A DNA stretch of 64,000 bases from KBS-96 sp964247975 (GCA_964247975.1 CAXTWH010000023.1:16843-80842); one strand, 5' to 3'; shown: positions 8,585 to 17,660, counted from the stretch's first letter. The notes: a model not told the origin generated them from the sequence alone. Translations and numbers: made by a program.

Positions 8585-9813
8585 TTGTCGGAATCCATAT
8601 TCACGCCGATCAGGGAAGCTAAACGGCCGGCGATGGATGTCATTTGCATTTCCGGCTCCGCATGAGCGGTAATAGCAGGACCATAAGCGATGAAAATGCT
8701 TCGATAATCGGAGCGGGTAGGCCAGAACCCGTGATTGCCTTTTTCGGCAGGAGCGGTGAAGTATTTGCTTTCCGCGCCAAAACCGAACATAATGTGTTCA
8801 ACAGGTTCAAAAGCAGCTACGCTTTTCGATAACTGCGGAGCATAACGGATGAGCTCGTCATGCGGAATTTCGCGGCCAATTCCGTATTCCGCGCCTTGCA
8901 GACTACGCAAGAGTTGAGCTACGGAATCATCGCTGGTAACGCAGACTCCTCCTAATGACTGGAGATTTCCTTTTACCCCTCGCTGTGTCATCAGAACAGA
9001 CAGATTGGCGCTTCTATCTACCCGCTCAAAACCATGATCGGAAACCACGGCCAGGTCGTACTGCGCCGGGAGAGCACGCAACATATCGCCGATCAGTTCA
9101 TCAGTTCTTTCGAGAACCGCATTGGCGTTGACGGTAAACGGACCCTGGTCATGTTCTTCAGAATCAAGATCAACCAGATGCAGCAGAATCAGATCCGGCT
9201 GTTTTTTCTGAAGCAGGTATAAGGCGGCTAAAGTGCGGGTGCGATCATCCATCCATTGCTGAGGAAACGACGGATACAGGCGGGAAATCTCCGCCACCAA
9301 GCCGGGTGTTCCCTTTGCTTCAATACCGGCCAGATCCATAAAGCCGCCGTTGCGGCGCGTGAAATATTCGGGAAGATCGAAATCGATGTCCGCGCCGAGG
9401 GTCACGGGCCAGGTGATGCTGGCGGTGGTCAAGCCTTTTGCGTGCGCCGCCTGCCAGAGAGTTCGTGCTTTCAACAGATCCGGCGTCCAATAATAATCTC
9501 CGCCTTCCGAGTGAGGCCGCCGATTGCCCTGAATGCCATGCTGATCCGGTCGTTTGCCGGTGATCAGGGAAGTGTGGGAAGGCCAAGTGATGGTAGGGAA
9601 AACGCCTACTACGCCGTTCGCATAATTCCCTTCCTGCATCAGCTTGCGGAACGTTGGTATTCGCAGGCCCATCTGGTCGCGGTCGCGCAGGTAGCGCCAA
9701 TCCAGCCCATCCACCGAAATCACTAATAGTTTGCGGCGCGGCGGTTTTTCCTGCTGAAAATCAGCTTTCAGCAGGCAGCCGCACAGCAGCAGGCAAAGGA
9801 AAAATAAGCGCAT
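8572..9813 (-). CDS. Alkaline-phosphatase-superfamily phosphodiesterase / nucleotide pyrophosphatase, probable lipoprotein
   Basis: Exported hydrolase of 413 residues. The N-terminus is a short signal with a lipobox-like LLCGC ending, so it is probably a lipoprotein anchored at about Cys12. The metal/nucleophile pattern of the type I phosphodiesterase family is visible: ISVDGLDW (metal Asp), TITWPSHTSLITG (nucleophile Thr), DSEEHDQGP, VVSDHGFERV and a late GNHGFWP His. Members hydrolyse phosphodiester or pyrophosphate bonds in the periplasm; the substrate here is unknown. The start codon lies directly after the stop of the TonB-dependent receptor gene (9814), so the two are almost certainly co-transcribed. 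This suggests the enzyme works on, or releases, a compound taken up by that receptor. Confidence 0.9.
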   Translation of the reverse strand: MRLFFLCLLLCGCLLKADFQQEKPPRRKLLVISVDGLDWRYLRDRDQMGLRIPTFRKLMQEGNYANGVVGVFPTITWPSHTSLITGKRPDQHGIQGNRRPHSEGGDYYWTPDLLKARTLWQAAHAKGLTTASITWPVTLGADIDFDLPEYFTRRNGGFMDLAGIEAKGTPGLVAEISRLYPSFPQQWMDDRTRTLAALYLLQKKQPDLILLHLVDLDSEEHDQGPFTVNANAVLERTDELIGDMLRALPAQYDLAVVSDHGFERVDRSANLSVLMTQRGVKGNLQSLGGVCVTSDDSVAQLLRSLQGAEYGIGREIPHDELIRYAPQLSKSVAAFEPVEHIMFGFGAESKYFTAPAEKGNHGFWPTRSDYRSIFIAYGPAITAHAEPEMQMTSIAGRLASLIGVNMDSDNQPK

Positions 9814-12699
9814 TTAAAACCGCAAACGTGCGCCAAGCTGTATCTGGCGCGAATTGAAGGCGCTGGTAATCTGGCCGAAGTTGGCGGCGTTATATTGGGT
9901 GACCACTGCGCCGCCGCAGCCTCCGGCGTTGCAAGCCGCATTGGTCGAGTTCAGCAGGTTTTCCGCTTCGCCCATGATCTCCAGGCTAACCCGCTCCCGA
10001 TAAAGGGGAAATATACGGCTAACACGAAGGTTTAGTTCATGAAAGCCGGGACCGCGAAAACGATTGCGAACGCCGAACAGCGGATAATCATTGTTCACGC
10101 CATCGTTGTTCAAATCCGATCCGGCAACGGATGTAAACGGGAAACCGGAAGTGACCGTAGCGTTGGGCGCGATTGTCCAATGATCAAACAGCAGACTGGC
10201 CCAAGCGCGTTTTTCGAGCCGCGGCTGCCAAACGCCTTGAAACACAAACCGATGCCGCTGGTCGCTCGATGAAAACGCCCAATCGCGGCGGATATTGGTG
10301 GAATCAGTAACGTTGCTTCCGTTATCGCCGACCGAATCGTTTTCGTTAAATCCCCAGCCGAGCGTATACGAAGCGGTGAACTGCAGATTCTGGCTAAAAC
10401 GTTTGGCCACTCCCGCAAAACCGCCGTAATAAACAGAATTGCCCACAGACTGCAATTGGAAAATCTGATTGAATTGTGAGTTGGGCCGAGTGTTTGGAAA
10501 AACAGGCCGTCCGTCAGCAAGCAAGCGACTAGGATTTCCCAAATTTGTGTCGATCAACAGCGGCTCGCGGTGTCCGCCGTACCATTGCGCGCCGATCGTG
10601 AGCGAAAAGTTGTGAGTCAATTCGCGCTCAACCTGCAGATTGGCTTGGTGAGCATACTGTGTTTTGAAATCCGGCGAAAAGCCGTACACAGAGGATTTCA
10701 CCGGCGTTAATCCAGTGGGCGCGGCAAATGTGTTCGGGTACGCCGGAGCCAGCGCATTGGTGCCATTTACAGTAAACGTCTGCACCTGGGTTCCGTTGGA
10801 ACGATCCACCAGCGATATCAAGCGCAGGTTCGGAGTATCGTACAAAATCCCGTAGCCGCCGCGCACCACCGTTTTCCCGTTGAACTGCCAAACGAACCCA
10901 AAGCGCGGCGCAAAATTGGAACTGTTGCTGGGAATGGTGCGCGAGATGGCTAAAGGAGCAGCAACGTTTAGTAGAGGATAAAAGCGGTATTCCCAGCGGA
11001 TGCCGTAAGACAAACTGAGGTTCGGGCGCAATTGATAATGATCTTCCGCAAACAAATTCAAGGGACTCGTTCGGTGTTCCGCAGTGTTGTTGCCGAACTG
11101 CTGCGTCATCTGCGCGTAAGTGTAAGGCAACCTGGTAGCCGGATTAATTTGGTGATTGATGGTTCCCAGATATTGGGTCAGGCCAGTGAAAGAATACTGC
11201 AACAGCAGCCGGTCGCTGGAATCCACATGAATCGTATCCGCGTCGACGCCGAATTTGATCTGGTGAGCACCGGTCGTATAACTGAAATGATCAATAAAAT
11301 TGAACTGGTCTTCTTCGTAATACTGCCCGGCGCTGGAATTGGAGCCAAGCGTGGCTACTCCGCTGATGTTAATAATCGAGCCTATAGAGCCGCTGACGGG
11401 CGGACGGGTAAACTCGCGGCGCAGAAACCCGAATCGTAGTTCGTTCACGGTGCGCGGGTTTAGGAGGCTGGTCCATTGCGCGGCGGCTGTATCGTTCCGG
11501 TCATCAAAGTTATTGCCCGCGCTTTTCGGCATTAAACCGCCGGAAGTATTGTACTGCGAGGGAGTCATAAATTCGCTGTACCGGAAGTAGAAATCGTTAG
11601 CGGGGTTGAATTGATAATCAATCCGACCCAGGTAAGATTGAAACCGCTGTTTGAAAGGCGCTGATCCTAGATCGGAACTCGGGATGCCCAAGGCAGCCGC
11701 ATTAGCCGGCGTAATGGTGATAGGCCGCGCGCCGTCTTCCGGCTCGTATTCGGCGCTGACAAAATAAAACAGCTTGTCTGTTTTGATCGGCCCGCCGACG
11801 TTGGCCGAAAAAGTCGCCCATTGTTGAAACGGCTTCGGCAGCGGCGCCAGGGAGGGACGTGCAATCAGGCCCGGCCGTCGCTCCAACAGCAGAAATTCGC
11901 CATGCGTATCGTTGGTTCCGCCTTTGGTAATCATGCTGATGATGCCGCCCACGGTCCGGCCATACTCGGCATCCATCGCATTCGCAATCACTTTTACTTC
12001 CTGAATGTCTTCCGGAGAGAAAATCCCCAGGCGGCCCGGTCCGCCGCGCTGCGTGTTGTCGATGCCGTCCACCATGAAAGCTTTTCTTTGCATGCCGCCA
12101 AAGGCGAAAGTTGGATTACCGAACTCATCGTCGCGGGTTCCATTAAGACCGGGGTTCAACAGGGCCAGGTTGAAGGTATTGCGCGAAGTGATCGGCATGT
12201 TTTCCATCGAACGGGCATTCAAACTGCCGCCCACATCGAAGCTGCCGGTGTTAAGAATACTGGCATCGGATTCCACCGTAACGGCCTGCTGGGTGGAGCC
12301 CACTTCCAGCGGAACATTCACCAGGCTGGCGGCGTCGAGCTTTACGCCGATTCCCGATTGCGTATAAGGCGCAAACCCGGGCGCGGACACTTCGAGTTTG
12401 TAGGTGCCTAGAGGAAGCAAAGGAACTTCATATTCCCCTTTTTCGTTGCTGGCGGCGCGGCGCTCGAAGCCGGTTTCAAGACCGGTGGCGCGCACTACGG
12501 CATTGGAAACCGGACTTCCGGAAGCGTCGGTGATTAAACCGCGAATCGTGCCGCTGACCTGGCCGGTTTGGGCAGAAAGCGCGGCAGCAATAATCAGAAT
12601 TACAGCGAACAGCTTAGAAAGCAGTACCCACGCCGGCCAATTCGCCCGAGCGGGTTTATAGAGAAAACGGTTTAACATTGCCCATCCTGAAGCGATCAA
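9814..12699 (-). CDS. TonB-dependent receptor with carboxypeptidase-regulatory-like N-terminal domain (Oar-like)
   Basis: Outer-membrane protein of 961 residues typical of Acidobacteriota. A signal segment (about residues 25-43, ending ALSAQTGQ) is followed by a carboxypeptidase-regulatory beta-sandwich (about 48-125, GTIRGLITDASGSPVSNAVV). Next come a plug-like domain with MENMPITSRNTFNLALLNPG and VDGIDNTQRGGPGR, and a long C-terminal beta-barrel ending in alternating hydrophobic residues and a final Phe (IQLGARLRF), the usual outer-membrane targeting end. Members import large substrates using TonB energy; the substrate cannot be read from the sequence. It is first in a two-gene unit with the downstream phosphodiesterase gene, whose ATG abuts its stop codon. 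Confidence 0.92.
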   Translation of the reverse strand: MIASGWAMLNRFLYKPARANWPAWVLLSKLFAVILIIAAALSAQTGQVSGTIRGLITDASGSPVSNAVVRATGLETGFERRAASNEKGEYEVPLLPLGTYKLEVSAPGFAPYTQSGIGVKLDAASLVNVPLEVGSTQQAVTVESDASILNTGSFDVGGSLNARSMENMPITSRNTFNLALLNPGLNGTRDDEFGNPTFAFGGMQRKAFMVDGIDNTQRGGPGRLGIFSPEDIQEVKVIANAMDAEYGRTVGGIISMITKGGTNDTHGEFLLLERRPGLIARPSLAPLPKPFQQWATFSANVGGPIKTDKLFYFVSAEYEPEDGARPITITPANAAALGIPSSDLGSAPFKQRFQSYLGRIDYQFNPANDFYFRYSEFMTPSQYNTSGGLMPKSAGNNFDDRNDTAAAQWTSLLNPRTVNELRFGFLRREFTRPPVSGSIGSIINISGVATLGSNSSAGQYYEEDQFNFIDHFSYTTGAHQIKFGVDADTIHVDSSDRLLLQYSFTGLTQYLGTINHQINPATRLPYTYAQMTQQFGNNTAEHRTSPLNLFAEDHYQLRPNLSLSYGIRWEYRFYPLLNVAAPLAISRTIPSNSSNFAPRFGFVWQFNGKTVVRGGYGILYDTPNLRLISLVDRSNGTQVQTFTVNGTNALAPAYPNTFAAPTGLTPVKSSVYGFSPDFKTQYAHQANLQVERELTHNFSLTIGAQWYGGHREPLLIDTNLGNPSRLLADGRPVFPNTRPNSQFNQIFQLQSVGNSVYYGGFAGVAKRFSQNLQFTASYTLGWGFNENDSVGDNGSNVTDSTNIRRDWAFSSSDQRHRFVFQGVWQPRLEKRAWASLLFDHWTIAPNATVTSGFPFTSVAGSDLNNDGVNNDYPLFGVRNRFRGPGFHELNLRVSRIFPLYRERVSLEIMGEAENLLNSTNAACNAGGCGGAVVTQYNAANFGQITSAFNSRQIQLGARLRF

Positions 12700-12907
12700 T
12701 TCAACAACGTGGATTGTTCCCGAAAAGCAATGCTTAGTATGGGCATGGCTGGATCAACTTCAGATGACAACGCGGTGAAACCTTGAATACACGATCCCAG
12801 CGAAAATTTCGAAGTTTCTCAGTCATCACTCGGCAGTGATGCAGATTACAGAAACCTTCACACTCCTGGGCGGAGTCCATTATGTAAAGAGGGTTTTCTA
12901 TTTAACT

Positions 12908-15900
12908 ATGCGGACTGGGTTCCGTTGTTTTATTTTTGCCGTCAACATCGTTTTGTTCACGGCATTCGCGTTTGCGCAAACAAATGTCCTGACTTACCAC
13001 AATGACAATGCGCGTACCGGCCAGAACCTGAGCGAAACTCAGTTGACGCCGGCAAACGTCAATTCCGCCAGCTTCGGCAAGCTTTTCAACCTGATAGTGG
13101 ACGGCAAGGTGGACGCGCAGCCGTTGTATGTTTCCGGCCTTTCGATACCAGGCGCGGGCGTTTACAACGTTGTTTTCGTTCCCACTGAACACGATAGTGT
13201 TTATGCTTTTGACGCGGCAACCGGAAACAAGCTTTGGCAGATTTCCGTTCTGAAACCGGGTGAAACCACATCAGATGCGAGAAACTGCGGCCAGGTTATT
13301 CCGGAAATCGGCATTACTGCCACGCCGGTGATTGATTTGAAAGCAGGGCCGCACGGAACCATTTACCTGGTGAGCATGAGCAAGGACGCATCGGGCAATT
13401 ACTACCAAAGGCTTCATGCCCTGGACCTCACCAGCGGCGCGGAAGAATTTGGCGGACCCATCGATGTACATGCTACGTATCCGGGAACAGGCGAAAATTC
13501 CGTGAACGGGTCGGTGGTGTTCGATCCGAAACAGTACAAAGAGCGAGCCGCTTTGCTGTTGTTGAACGGAGTGGTTTACACCAGTTGGACTTCCCACTGC
13601 GACATTCAGCCCTATACCGGCTGGACAATCGGCTACGACGAATCGACGCTCGCCCAAACATCAATATTTAATTTCGCGCCCAACGGGAGTGAAGCTTCTA
13701 TCTGGGATTCCGGTGCGGGTCCTGCTAGCGATGCAAACGGCAATCTATACTTCTCGGTGGCAAACGGCACGTTCGACACCAACTTGAACTCGCAGGGTTT
13801 TCCGAGCCAAGCCGATTACGGCAATTCGTTCCTGAAATTGCAACTAACAAATGGAAAACTGCAGGCGGCTGATTACTGGACGATGTACAACACTATAGCC
13901 GAATCCGACCGTGATGAGGATTTAGGGTCCGGCGGGTTGCTGCTGATTCCTGATGTGCAGGATGGAAGCGGCCAGATAAAGCATTTGGGAGTGGGTGCCG
14001 GAAAAGACGCCAATGTTTACCTGTTTGACCGGGATAACATGGGCAAATTCAACTCGACCAACAACAGCAACATTTATCAGGAGCTTCCGAACGCTTTGCA
14101 GGGCGGCGAGTATGGAATGCCTGCGTGGTTTAACGGCACGGTTTACTTCGGCGCAGTGGGGGATTCCATTCGCGCGTTTCCGCTTTCCGCCGGAAAACTT
14201 TCCGCTACGCCCTCGTCGATTACAAGCAATAGATTTCCTTATCCGGGCAGCATCCCAAGCGTTTCCGCCAACGGCGCTGCGAATGGAATTGTGTGGGCCG
14301 TGGAAAGCTCAAACGCAGCAGTGCTGCACGCTTATGACGCGACGAATTTAGGAACGGAGCTTTACAACAGCAACCAGGTCGCTAACGGCCGAGACCAATT
14401 CGGCGCGGGCAACAAATTTATTGCGCCGACCATTGCCGACGGCAAAGTGTTTGTGGGAACGCAGAACAGCGTGGGCGTGTTTGGATTGTTTCAACCGCCC
14501 ACTGTTTCCGCTCCGGCTCCTCCTGCTCCGACGCCGGTTCCGGTTTCACCAAGCGCGATTTTATTGAGTGCTTCCCCTGCTGCAATCACAGCCGGTACAG
14601 CGGTGGTGTTTACGGCAACAGTTTCATCAGCAGCGGGCGTTCCCGGCGGCTCCGTTGCATTTAGCGAAGGAACAACGGTTTTGGAAACAGGTTCATTGAA
14701 TGCTAATGGCGTGGCTGTTTTTTCCACGGGCGCTTTAGGAGTCGGCACACATTCCATTGTGGCCGCTTATTCTGGCTCCGCTGCTTTTGCGGCCAGCACA
14801 TCAGCACAAGCGTCAGTGACAGTTGTTCCCGCGCCAACCGCGCAGACTTCGTTTACGGTAGCTCCGGTGCAGGTGCTTCCCGGCGTTACGGTCGGGTCAA
14901 CCACAGTCACTTGGAGCACTCCAAGTGCCGGCGCGGTGGAAGTTCATGTGGGCGCGCCTAACGGCCCGTTGTTTACTTATGCCGGTTCTTCCGGTTCCGC
15001 CCAAACCGGCAATTGGGTAACGGACGGCGAAGTCTTCTTTCTTCAGGATGTGACGAATGGCAAAAGTCTTACACCAGCCAATACGCTTGCCTTAGCAACG
15101 GCAAAATTAAGTGCTTCCGCTTTACAGGGGACTTTAACCATCAGCCCGAACCCGATCAGCGCGGCGGACGGAATTTTCGGCACAGCTACTTTAAACTGGA
15201 ATAGTTCTTCGAGCGCACTGGTGGAAGTGCGGGTCAATGCGCCCAACGGACCCTTGTTCGCTGCCGGAAGTTCGCAAGGCAGCGCCACCGCGAACGGCTG
15301 GGTAACGAACGGCATGACGTTTTACTTGCAAGACGTGAGCCAGGGGGAAATCCTGACGCCGAGTTACACCATTGCTACCGCCACCGCCACTGTGCAAAGA
15401 ACGGCGGAGAACGGCTATCTGCTCAGCGACGCCAACCCGATCACGGTATCGCCCGGTCAGTTGCTGGCTTCAGCTAACCTGAACTGGAACACCACCACCG
15501 CCAACCTGGTGGAAGTGCATGTCGGCTCGCCCGATGGTCCGTTGTTTGCTCGCGGTGGTCCACAGGGCAGCGCGGCGGCAAATGGCTGGATTACGGATGG
15601 AACCGTATTCTTTTTGCAGGATGTCAGCAGCAATCAACCGTTAACGGCGCTTTCCACCATTGCCGCGCAGACCATACATTTCAGCGCGTCGCCAAGCGGT
15701 GTTTCGCTGCAAGCCAGTCCAAATCCGATTCTGGTTTTGTCCGGCGCCGGTTTAGGCACAACCACTTTGTTCTGGAATGCGCCGGGCGTTTCGCTGGTGG
15801 AGTTGCATGTCGGCTCTCCCGCAGGACCGCTGTTTGCTCAAGGCGCTTCGCAGGGCAGCGCGATCGCTACCGGTTGGGTGCGCGAAGGGCTGGTGTTCTA

Positions 15901-15991
15901 CCTGCAGGATGTCAGCAATGGCAAGCCGTTGACCGCTGCGAATACATTGGCTACAGTGACGGCGCACGTTTTGGTGACAGCGGCCCAGTAG
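12908..15991 (+). CDS. Secreted PQQ-like beta-propeller protein with Ig-like domain and four C-terminal repeats
   Basis: Exported protein of about 1027 residues. I chose the ATG at 12908 because a clean signal peptide starts there (hydrophobic core FIFAVNIVLFTAFAFA, cleavage near AQTN). The frame also runs back to an ATG at 12836, which would bury the signal. Residues about 25-530 form a PQQ-dehydrogenase-like beta-propeller (YHNDNARTGQNLSE start, repeated YAFDAATGNKLW-type blades). A Pro/Ala linker is followed by a Big_3-type Ig-like domain (about 550-640, GGSVAFSEGTT) and then four ~95-residue repeats listed separately. This looks like a large surface-exposed or secreted binding protein. 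No PQQ ligands can be assigned with confidence, so enzymatic activity is not claimed. Confidence 0.85.
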   Translation: MRTGFRCFIFAVNIVLFTAFAFAQTNVLTYHNDNARTGQNLSETQLTPANVNSASFGKLFNLIVDGKVDAQPLYVSGLSIPGAGVYNVVFVPTEHDSVYAFDAATGNKLWQISVLKPGETTSDARNCGQVIPEIGITATPVIDLKAGPHGTIYLVSMSKDASGNYYQRLHALDLTSGAEEFGGPIDVHATYPGTGENSVNGSVVFDPKQYKERAALLLLNGVVYTSWTSHCDIQPYTGWTIGYDESTLAQTSIFNFAPNGSEASIWDSGAGPASDANGNLYFSVANGTFDTNLNSQGFPSQADYGNSFLKLQLTNGKLQAADYWTMYNTIAESDRDEDLGSGGLLLIPDVQDGSGQIKHLGVGAGKDANVYLFDRDNMGKFNSTNNSNIYQELPNALQGGEYGMPAWFNGTVYFGAVGDSIRAFPLSAGKLSATPSSITSNRFPYPGSIPSVSANGAANGIVWAVESSNAAVLHAYDATNLGTELYNSNQVANGRDQFGAGNKFIAPTIADGKVFVGTQNSVGVFGLFQPPTVSAPAPPAPTPVPVSPSAILLSASPAAITAGTAVVFTATVSSAAGVPGGSVAFSEGTTVLETGSLNANGVAVFSTGALGVGTHSIVAAYSGSAAFAASTSAQASVTVVPAPTAQTSFTVAPVQVLPGVTVGSTTVTWSTPSAGAVEVHVGAPNGPLFTYAGSSGSAQTGNWVTDGEVFFLQDVTNGKSLTPANTLALATAKLSASALQGTLTISPNPISAADGIFGTATLNWNSSSSALVEVRVNAPNGPLFAAGSSQGSATANGWVTNGMTFYLQDVSQGEILTPSYTIATATATVQRTAENGYLLSDANPITVSPGQLLASANLNWNTTTANLVEVHVGSPDGPLFARGGPQGSAAANGWITDGTVFFLQDVSSNQPLTALSTIAAQTIHFSASPSGVSLQASPNPILVLSGAGLGTTTLFWNAPGVSLVELHVGSPAGPLFAQGASQGSAIATGWVREGLVFYLQDVSNGKPLTAANTLATVTAHVLVTAAQ
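14845..15975 (+). repeat. Four tandem ~95-residue coding repeats
   Basis: Four copies of a 285-288 bp unit inside the beta-propeller gene. The conserved core codons VEVHVG(A/S)PNGPLF fall at about 14960, 15245, 15533 and 15821. Each unit ends with FYLQDVSNGKPLT-like and NTLATATA-like strings. The copies differ at many codons, so the duplication is old or under diversifying change. The unit resembles a beta-sandwich adhesion module, but I do not recognise the family by name. Confidence 0.85.
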
Positions 15992-16068
15992 GAAACGGGA
16001 GCAAAGTGGGTGTTTGCTATCCGGCAGACTCCCGCATATTGTGTTAGCGTAATTCGTAAGAGGAATGT

Positions 16069-16953
16069 ATGTCATCATCTAGACGCGATTTTCTGAAAGC
16101 CAGCTTAGCCGCCGCTGCTTTACCCGCTGTTGCCGGTGCTGCCACCCCCACAAAAGCCGCCGCCACTGATTGGGTCACCCTGGGAAAATCAAACGTTCAG
16201 GTAACACGCCTGGCATTCGGAACAGGAACGCATTCCGGCGCGCAGCAGCGCCACTTGGGCCAAGAAGAATTTACGCGTCTGGTGCATTACGCCTATGACA
16301 ATGGCATCCGCTTTTTTGAAACTGCGGACGCTTATCACGGCATGCCGGAAATGCTTTCGGTGGCGCTGAAAGGATACCCGCGTAATTCCTACCGGTTGAT
16401 GACTAAGTATGATGTGCATCACTCGGAAGACCCGATGGCAGCCGTCCACCGGCTGAACGGGGCTTTAGGCACGGAATATGTAGATATCATGCTGCTTCAT
16501 TGCGTGCGCAGCCCGAACTGGCCGGACGAAACGAAGCATTTGCAGGACGCTTTTCAAGAAGCAAAACAGAAGAAGCTCATGATGGCGCACGGAGCTTCCG
16601 TACATGGCAAGCAAGCATTGGCGGCGTTTCCGGGCAATCCGTTTCTCGATGTAGCTATGATTCGCATGAATCACGACGGCACGCGCATGGATACGCCGTC
16701 CATGCAGGACATTGACGATAAAGGCGATGTTCCGTTCGTTGTGGATCACATGCAGCGGACGAAAGCCGCGGGCGCGGGCATCATCAGCATGAAACTGGTC
16801 GGCGAGGGCCGGTTCAAAAATCCGGACGACCGCCAAGCCGCTTTGAATTACGCTTTCCGCAAAGCAGGCGTCGATTGTGTGACCATCGGCTTCGGAAGCA
16901 CGGGCGAAGTGGATGAAGCCATCAAGCGGATTTCAACGGCGTTGAACGCTTAA
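16069..16953 (+). CDS. Tat-exported aldo/keto reductase
   Basis: A 294-residue protein. The N-terminus is a twin-arginine signal (SSSRRDFLKASLAAAALPAVAGA), so the folded, cofactor-loaded enzyme should be exported. The rest is a short aldo/keto-reductase TIM barrel: WVTLGKSNVQVTRLAFGTGT, FFETADAYHG (active-site Asp/Tyr), YRLMTKYDVH (Lys) and DIMLLHCVRS (His). It lacks the long C-terminal part of many family members. Oxidoreductases of this kind with a Tat leader are common in Acidobacteriota and Planctomycetota; the substrate is unknown. It is separate from the propeller gene by about 75 bp and may be transcribed with it. Confidence 0.9.
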   Translation: MSSSRRDFLKASLAAAALPAVAGAATPTKAAATDWVTLGKSNVQVTRLAFGTGTHSGAQQRHLGQEEFTRLVHYAYDNGIRFFETADAYHGMPEMLSVALKGYPRNSYRLMTKYDVHHSEDPMAAVHRLNGALGTEYVDIMLLHCVRSPNWPDETKHLQDAFQEAKQKKLMMAHGASVHGKQALAAFPGNPFLDVAMIRMNHDGTRMDTPSMQDIDDKGDVPFVVDHMQRTKAAGAGIISMKLVGEGRFKNPDDRQAALNYAFRKAGVDCVTIGFGSTGEVDEAIKRISTALNA

Positions 16954-16999
16954 CAGTTATAGTTACTGAATTAGTAATTGGATTTCATGACAAAGCCGT

Positions 17000-17215
17000 C
17001 TAGCCGCTAGTTCGGCAGCTATGACCGCGCGCCGCTTCCGTTTTGGTGATCCGTTGGCCACAACCGCGCGGACAAATCACAAACTGCGGCTTCCGCCCTG
17101 CTCCCGGGCGCGCACCACCTGCTGTTACGCGACGCGCTGCCTGAATCTGCCCTGCGCGGCGCAAGATAAGATCCTCCGGAATGGATTCGATGTTCCAGCT
17201 TGGTTTGTAATCCAA
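17000..17215 (-). CDS. Small zinc-finger/AT-hook-like protein coupled to hicAB
   Basis: A 71-residue protein starting at a TTG one base after the hicB stop, so probably translationally coupled. It begins DYKPSWNIESIPEDLILRRA, continues with a basic glycine-rich GGARPGAGRKP stretch reminiscent of an AT-hook, and ends with CPRGCG...HSC, a possible Cys/His zinc knuckle. I do not recognise a named family, though proteins beginning with a WNIESIP string seem familiar as small conserved acidobacterial proteins. The composition (basic patch plus metal-ligand cluster) suggests nucleic-acid binding. Its position as third gene of the hicA-hicB unit suggests a role in regulating or modifying that toxin-antitoxin pair; this is inference. 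Confidence 0.6.
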   Translation of the reverse strand: MDYKPSWNIESIPEDLILRRAGQIQAARRVTAGGARPGAGRKPQFVICPRGCGQRITKTEAARGHSCRTSG

Positions 17216-17216
17216 G

Positions 17217-17429
17217 TCAGGCTACTTTCACCGTAAAGCCGCTGCTGGTTGGCTCGGGAATGGGAAGCCCGTCTTCACGCATGCCTTTCAAATGGAGTTT
17301 AATAGCTTCCTGAATAAGCTGCTCCACTTCCGGGCGGCTTGGGGCTGTCGCTACGCAACCGGGCAGGTCCGGCACGTAAGCGCCCCAATCACTTTGCGGT
17401 TCCTTTTCAAGGATGACGATGTATTCCAT
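17217..17429 (-). CDS. hicB: HicB-family antitoxin, short form
   Basis: A 70-residue HicB-like protein (UPF0150 fold): EYIVILEKEPQSDWGAYVPDLPGCVATAPS, then a helix EVEQLIQEAIKLHLKGMREDG. It should bind and block the HicA ribonuclease encoded 5 bp upstream. It stops where many HicB proteins continue into a helix-turn-helix or ribbon-helix-helix DNA-binding domain, so it has no visible means of binding its own operator. The downstream 71-residue gene starts one base after its stop. Order toxin then antitoxin is normal for hicAB. Confidence 0.9.
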   Translation of the reverse strand: MEYIVILEKEPQSDWGAYVPDLPGCVATAPSRPEVEQLIQEAIKLHLKGMREDGLPIPEPTSSGFTVKVA

Positions 17430-17434
17430 TATGT

Positions 17435-17626
17435 TTATTTCTCCTGGATCTGAGCTTGCTGGAAAATGCTTTTCACAGTCTTCGTCGGTGGTTCAGCCCC
17501 GAGTTTTCCAGCGATTGTGACGCGTCCGGGCTTCACAGGATGCTTGAATTGACGGTGGCTGCCGGTTTGCCCGACTTGCCGCCATCCGTCTGCTTCCACC
17601 CGCTTGATGATGTCCCGAACCTTCAC
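17435..17626 (-). CDS. hicA: HicA-family mRNA interferase toxin
   Basis: A 63-residue toxin with the double-stranded-RNA-binding-like fold of HicA. It starts KVRDIIKRVEADGWRQ and has the conserved catalytic His in GQTGSHRQFKHP, then GRVTIAGKLGAEPP. HicA cleaves mRNA and is neutralised by HicB, encoded 5 bp downstream. The start is GTG (17626) with no Shine-Dalgarno. The codon lies only 5 bp from a perfect 13-bp-arm inverted repeat that holds -10-like TATAAT sequences, so the transcript may be leaderless or nearly so. Confidence 0.9.
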   Translation of the reverse strand: MKVRDIIKRVEADGWRQVGQTGSHRQFKHPVKPGRVTIAGKLGAEPPTKTVKSIFQQAQIQEK

Positions 17627-17631
17627 GTATT

Positions 17632-17660
17632 TATAATAATCAAACAGTTTGATTATTATA
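17632..17660. promoter_or_regulatory. Perfect AT-rich palindrome, probable hicAB operator/promoter
   Basis: Two 13-bp arms (TATAATAATCAAA and its exact complement) separated by CAG, 5 bp upstream of the hicA start and 34 bp from the garD stop. The arms contain TATAAT/TATTAT. The stem is nearly all A-T and no T-run follows, so a terminator for garD is less likely than an operator overlapping the hicA promoter. Confidence 0.6.

Noticed and set aside
17632..17660. Palindrome as terminator of garD
   Set aside because: The stem is A/T only and no T-run follows; position next to hicA fits an operator better.
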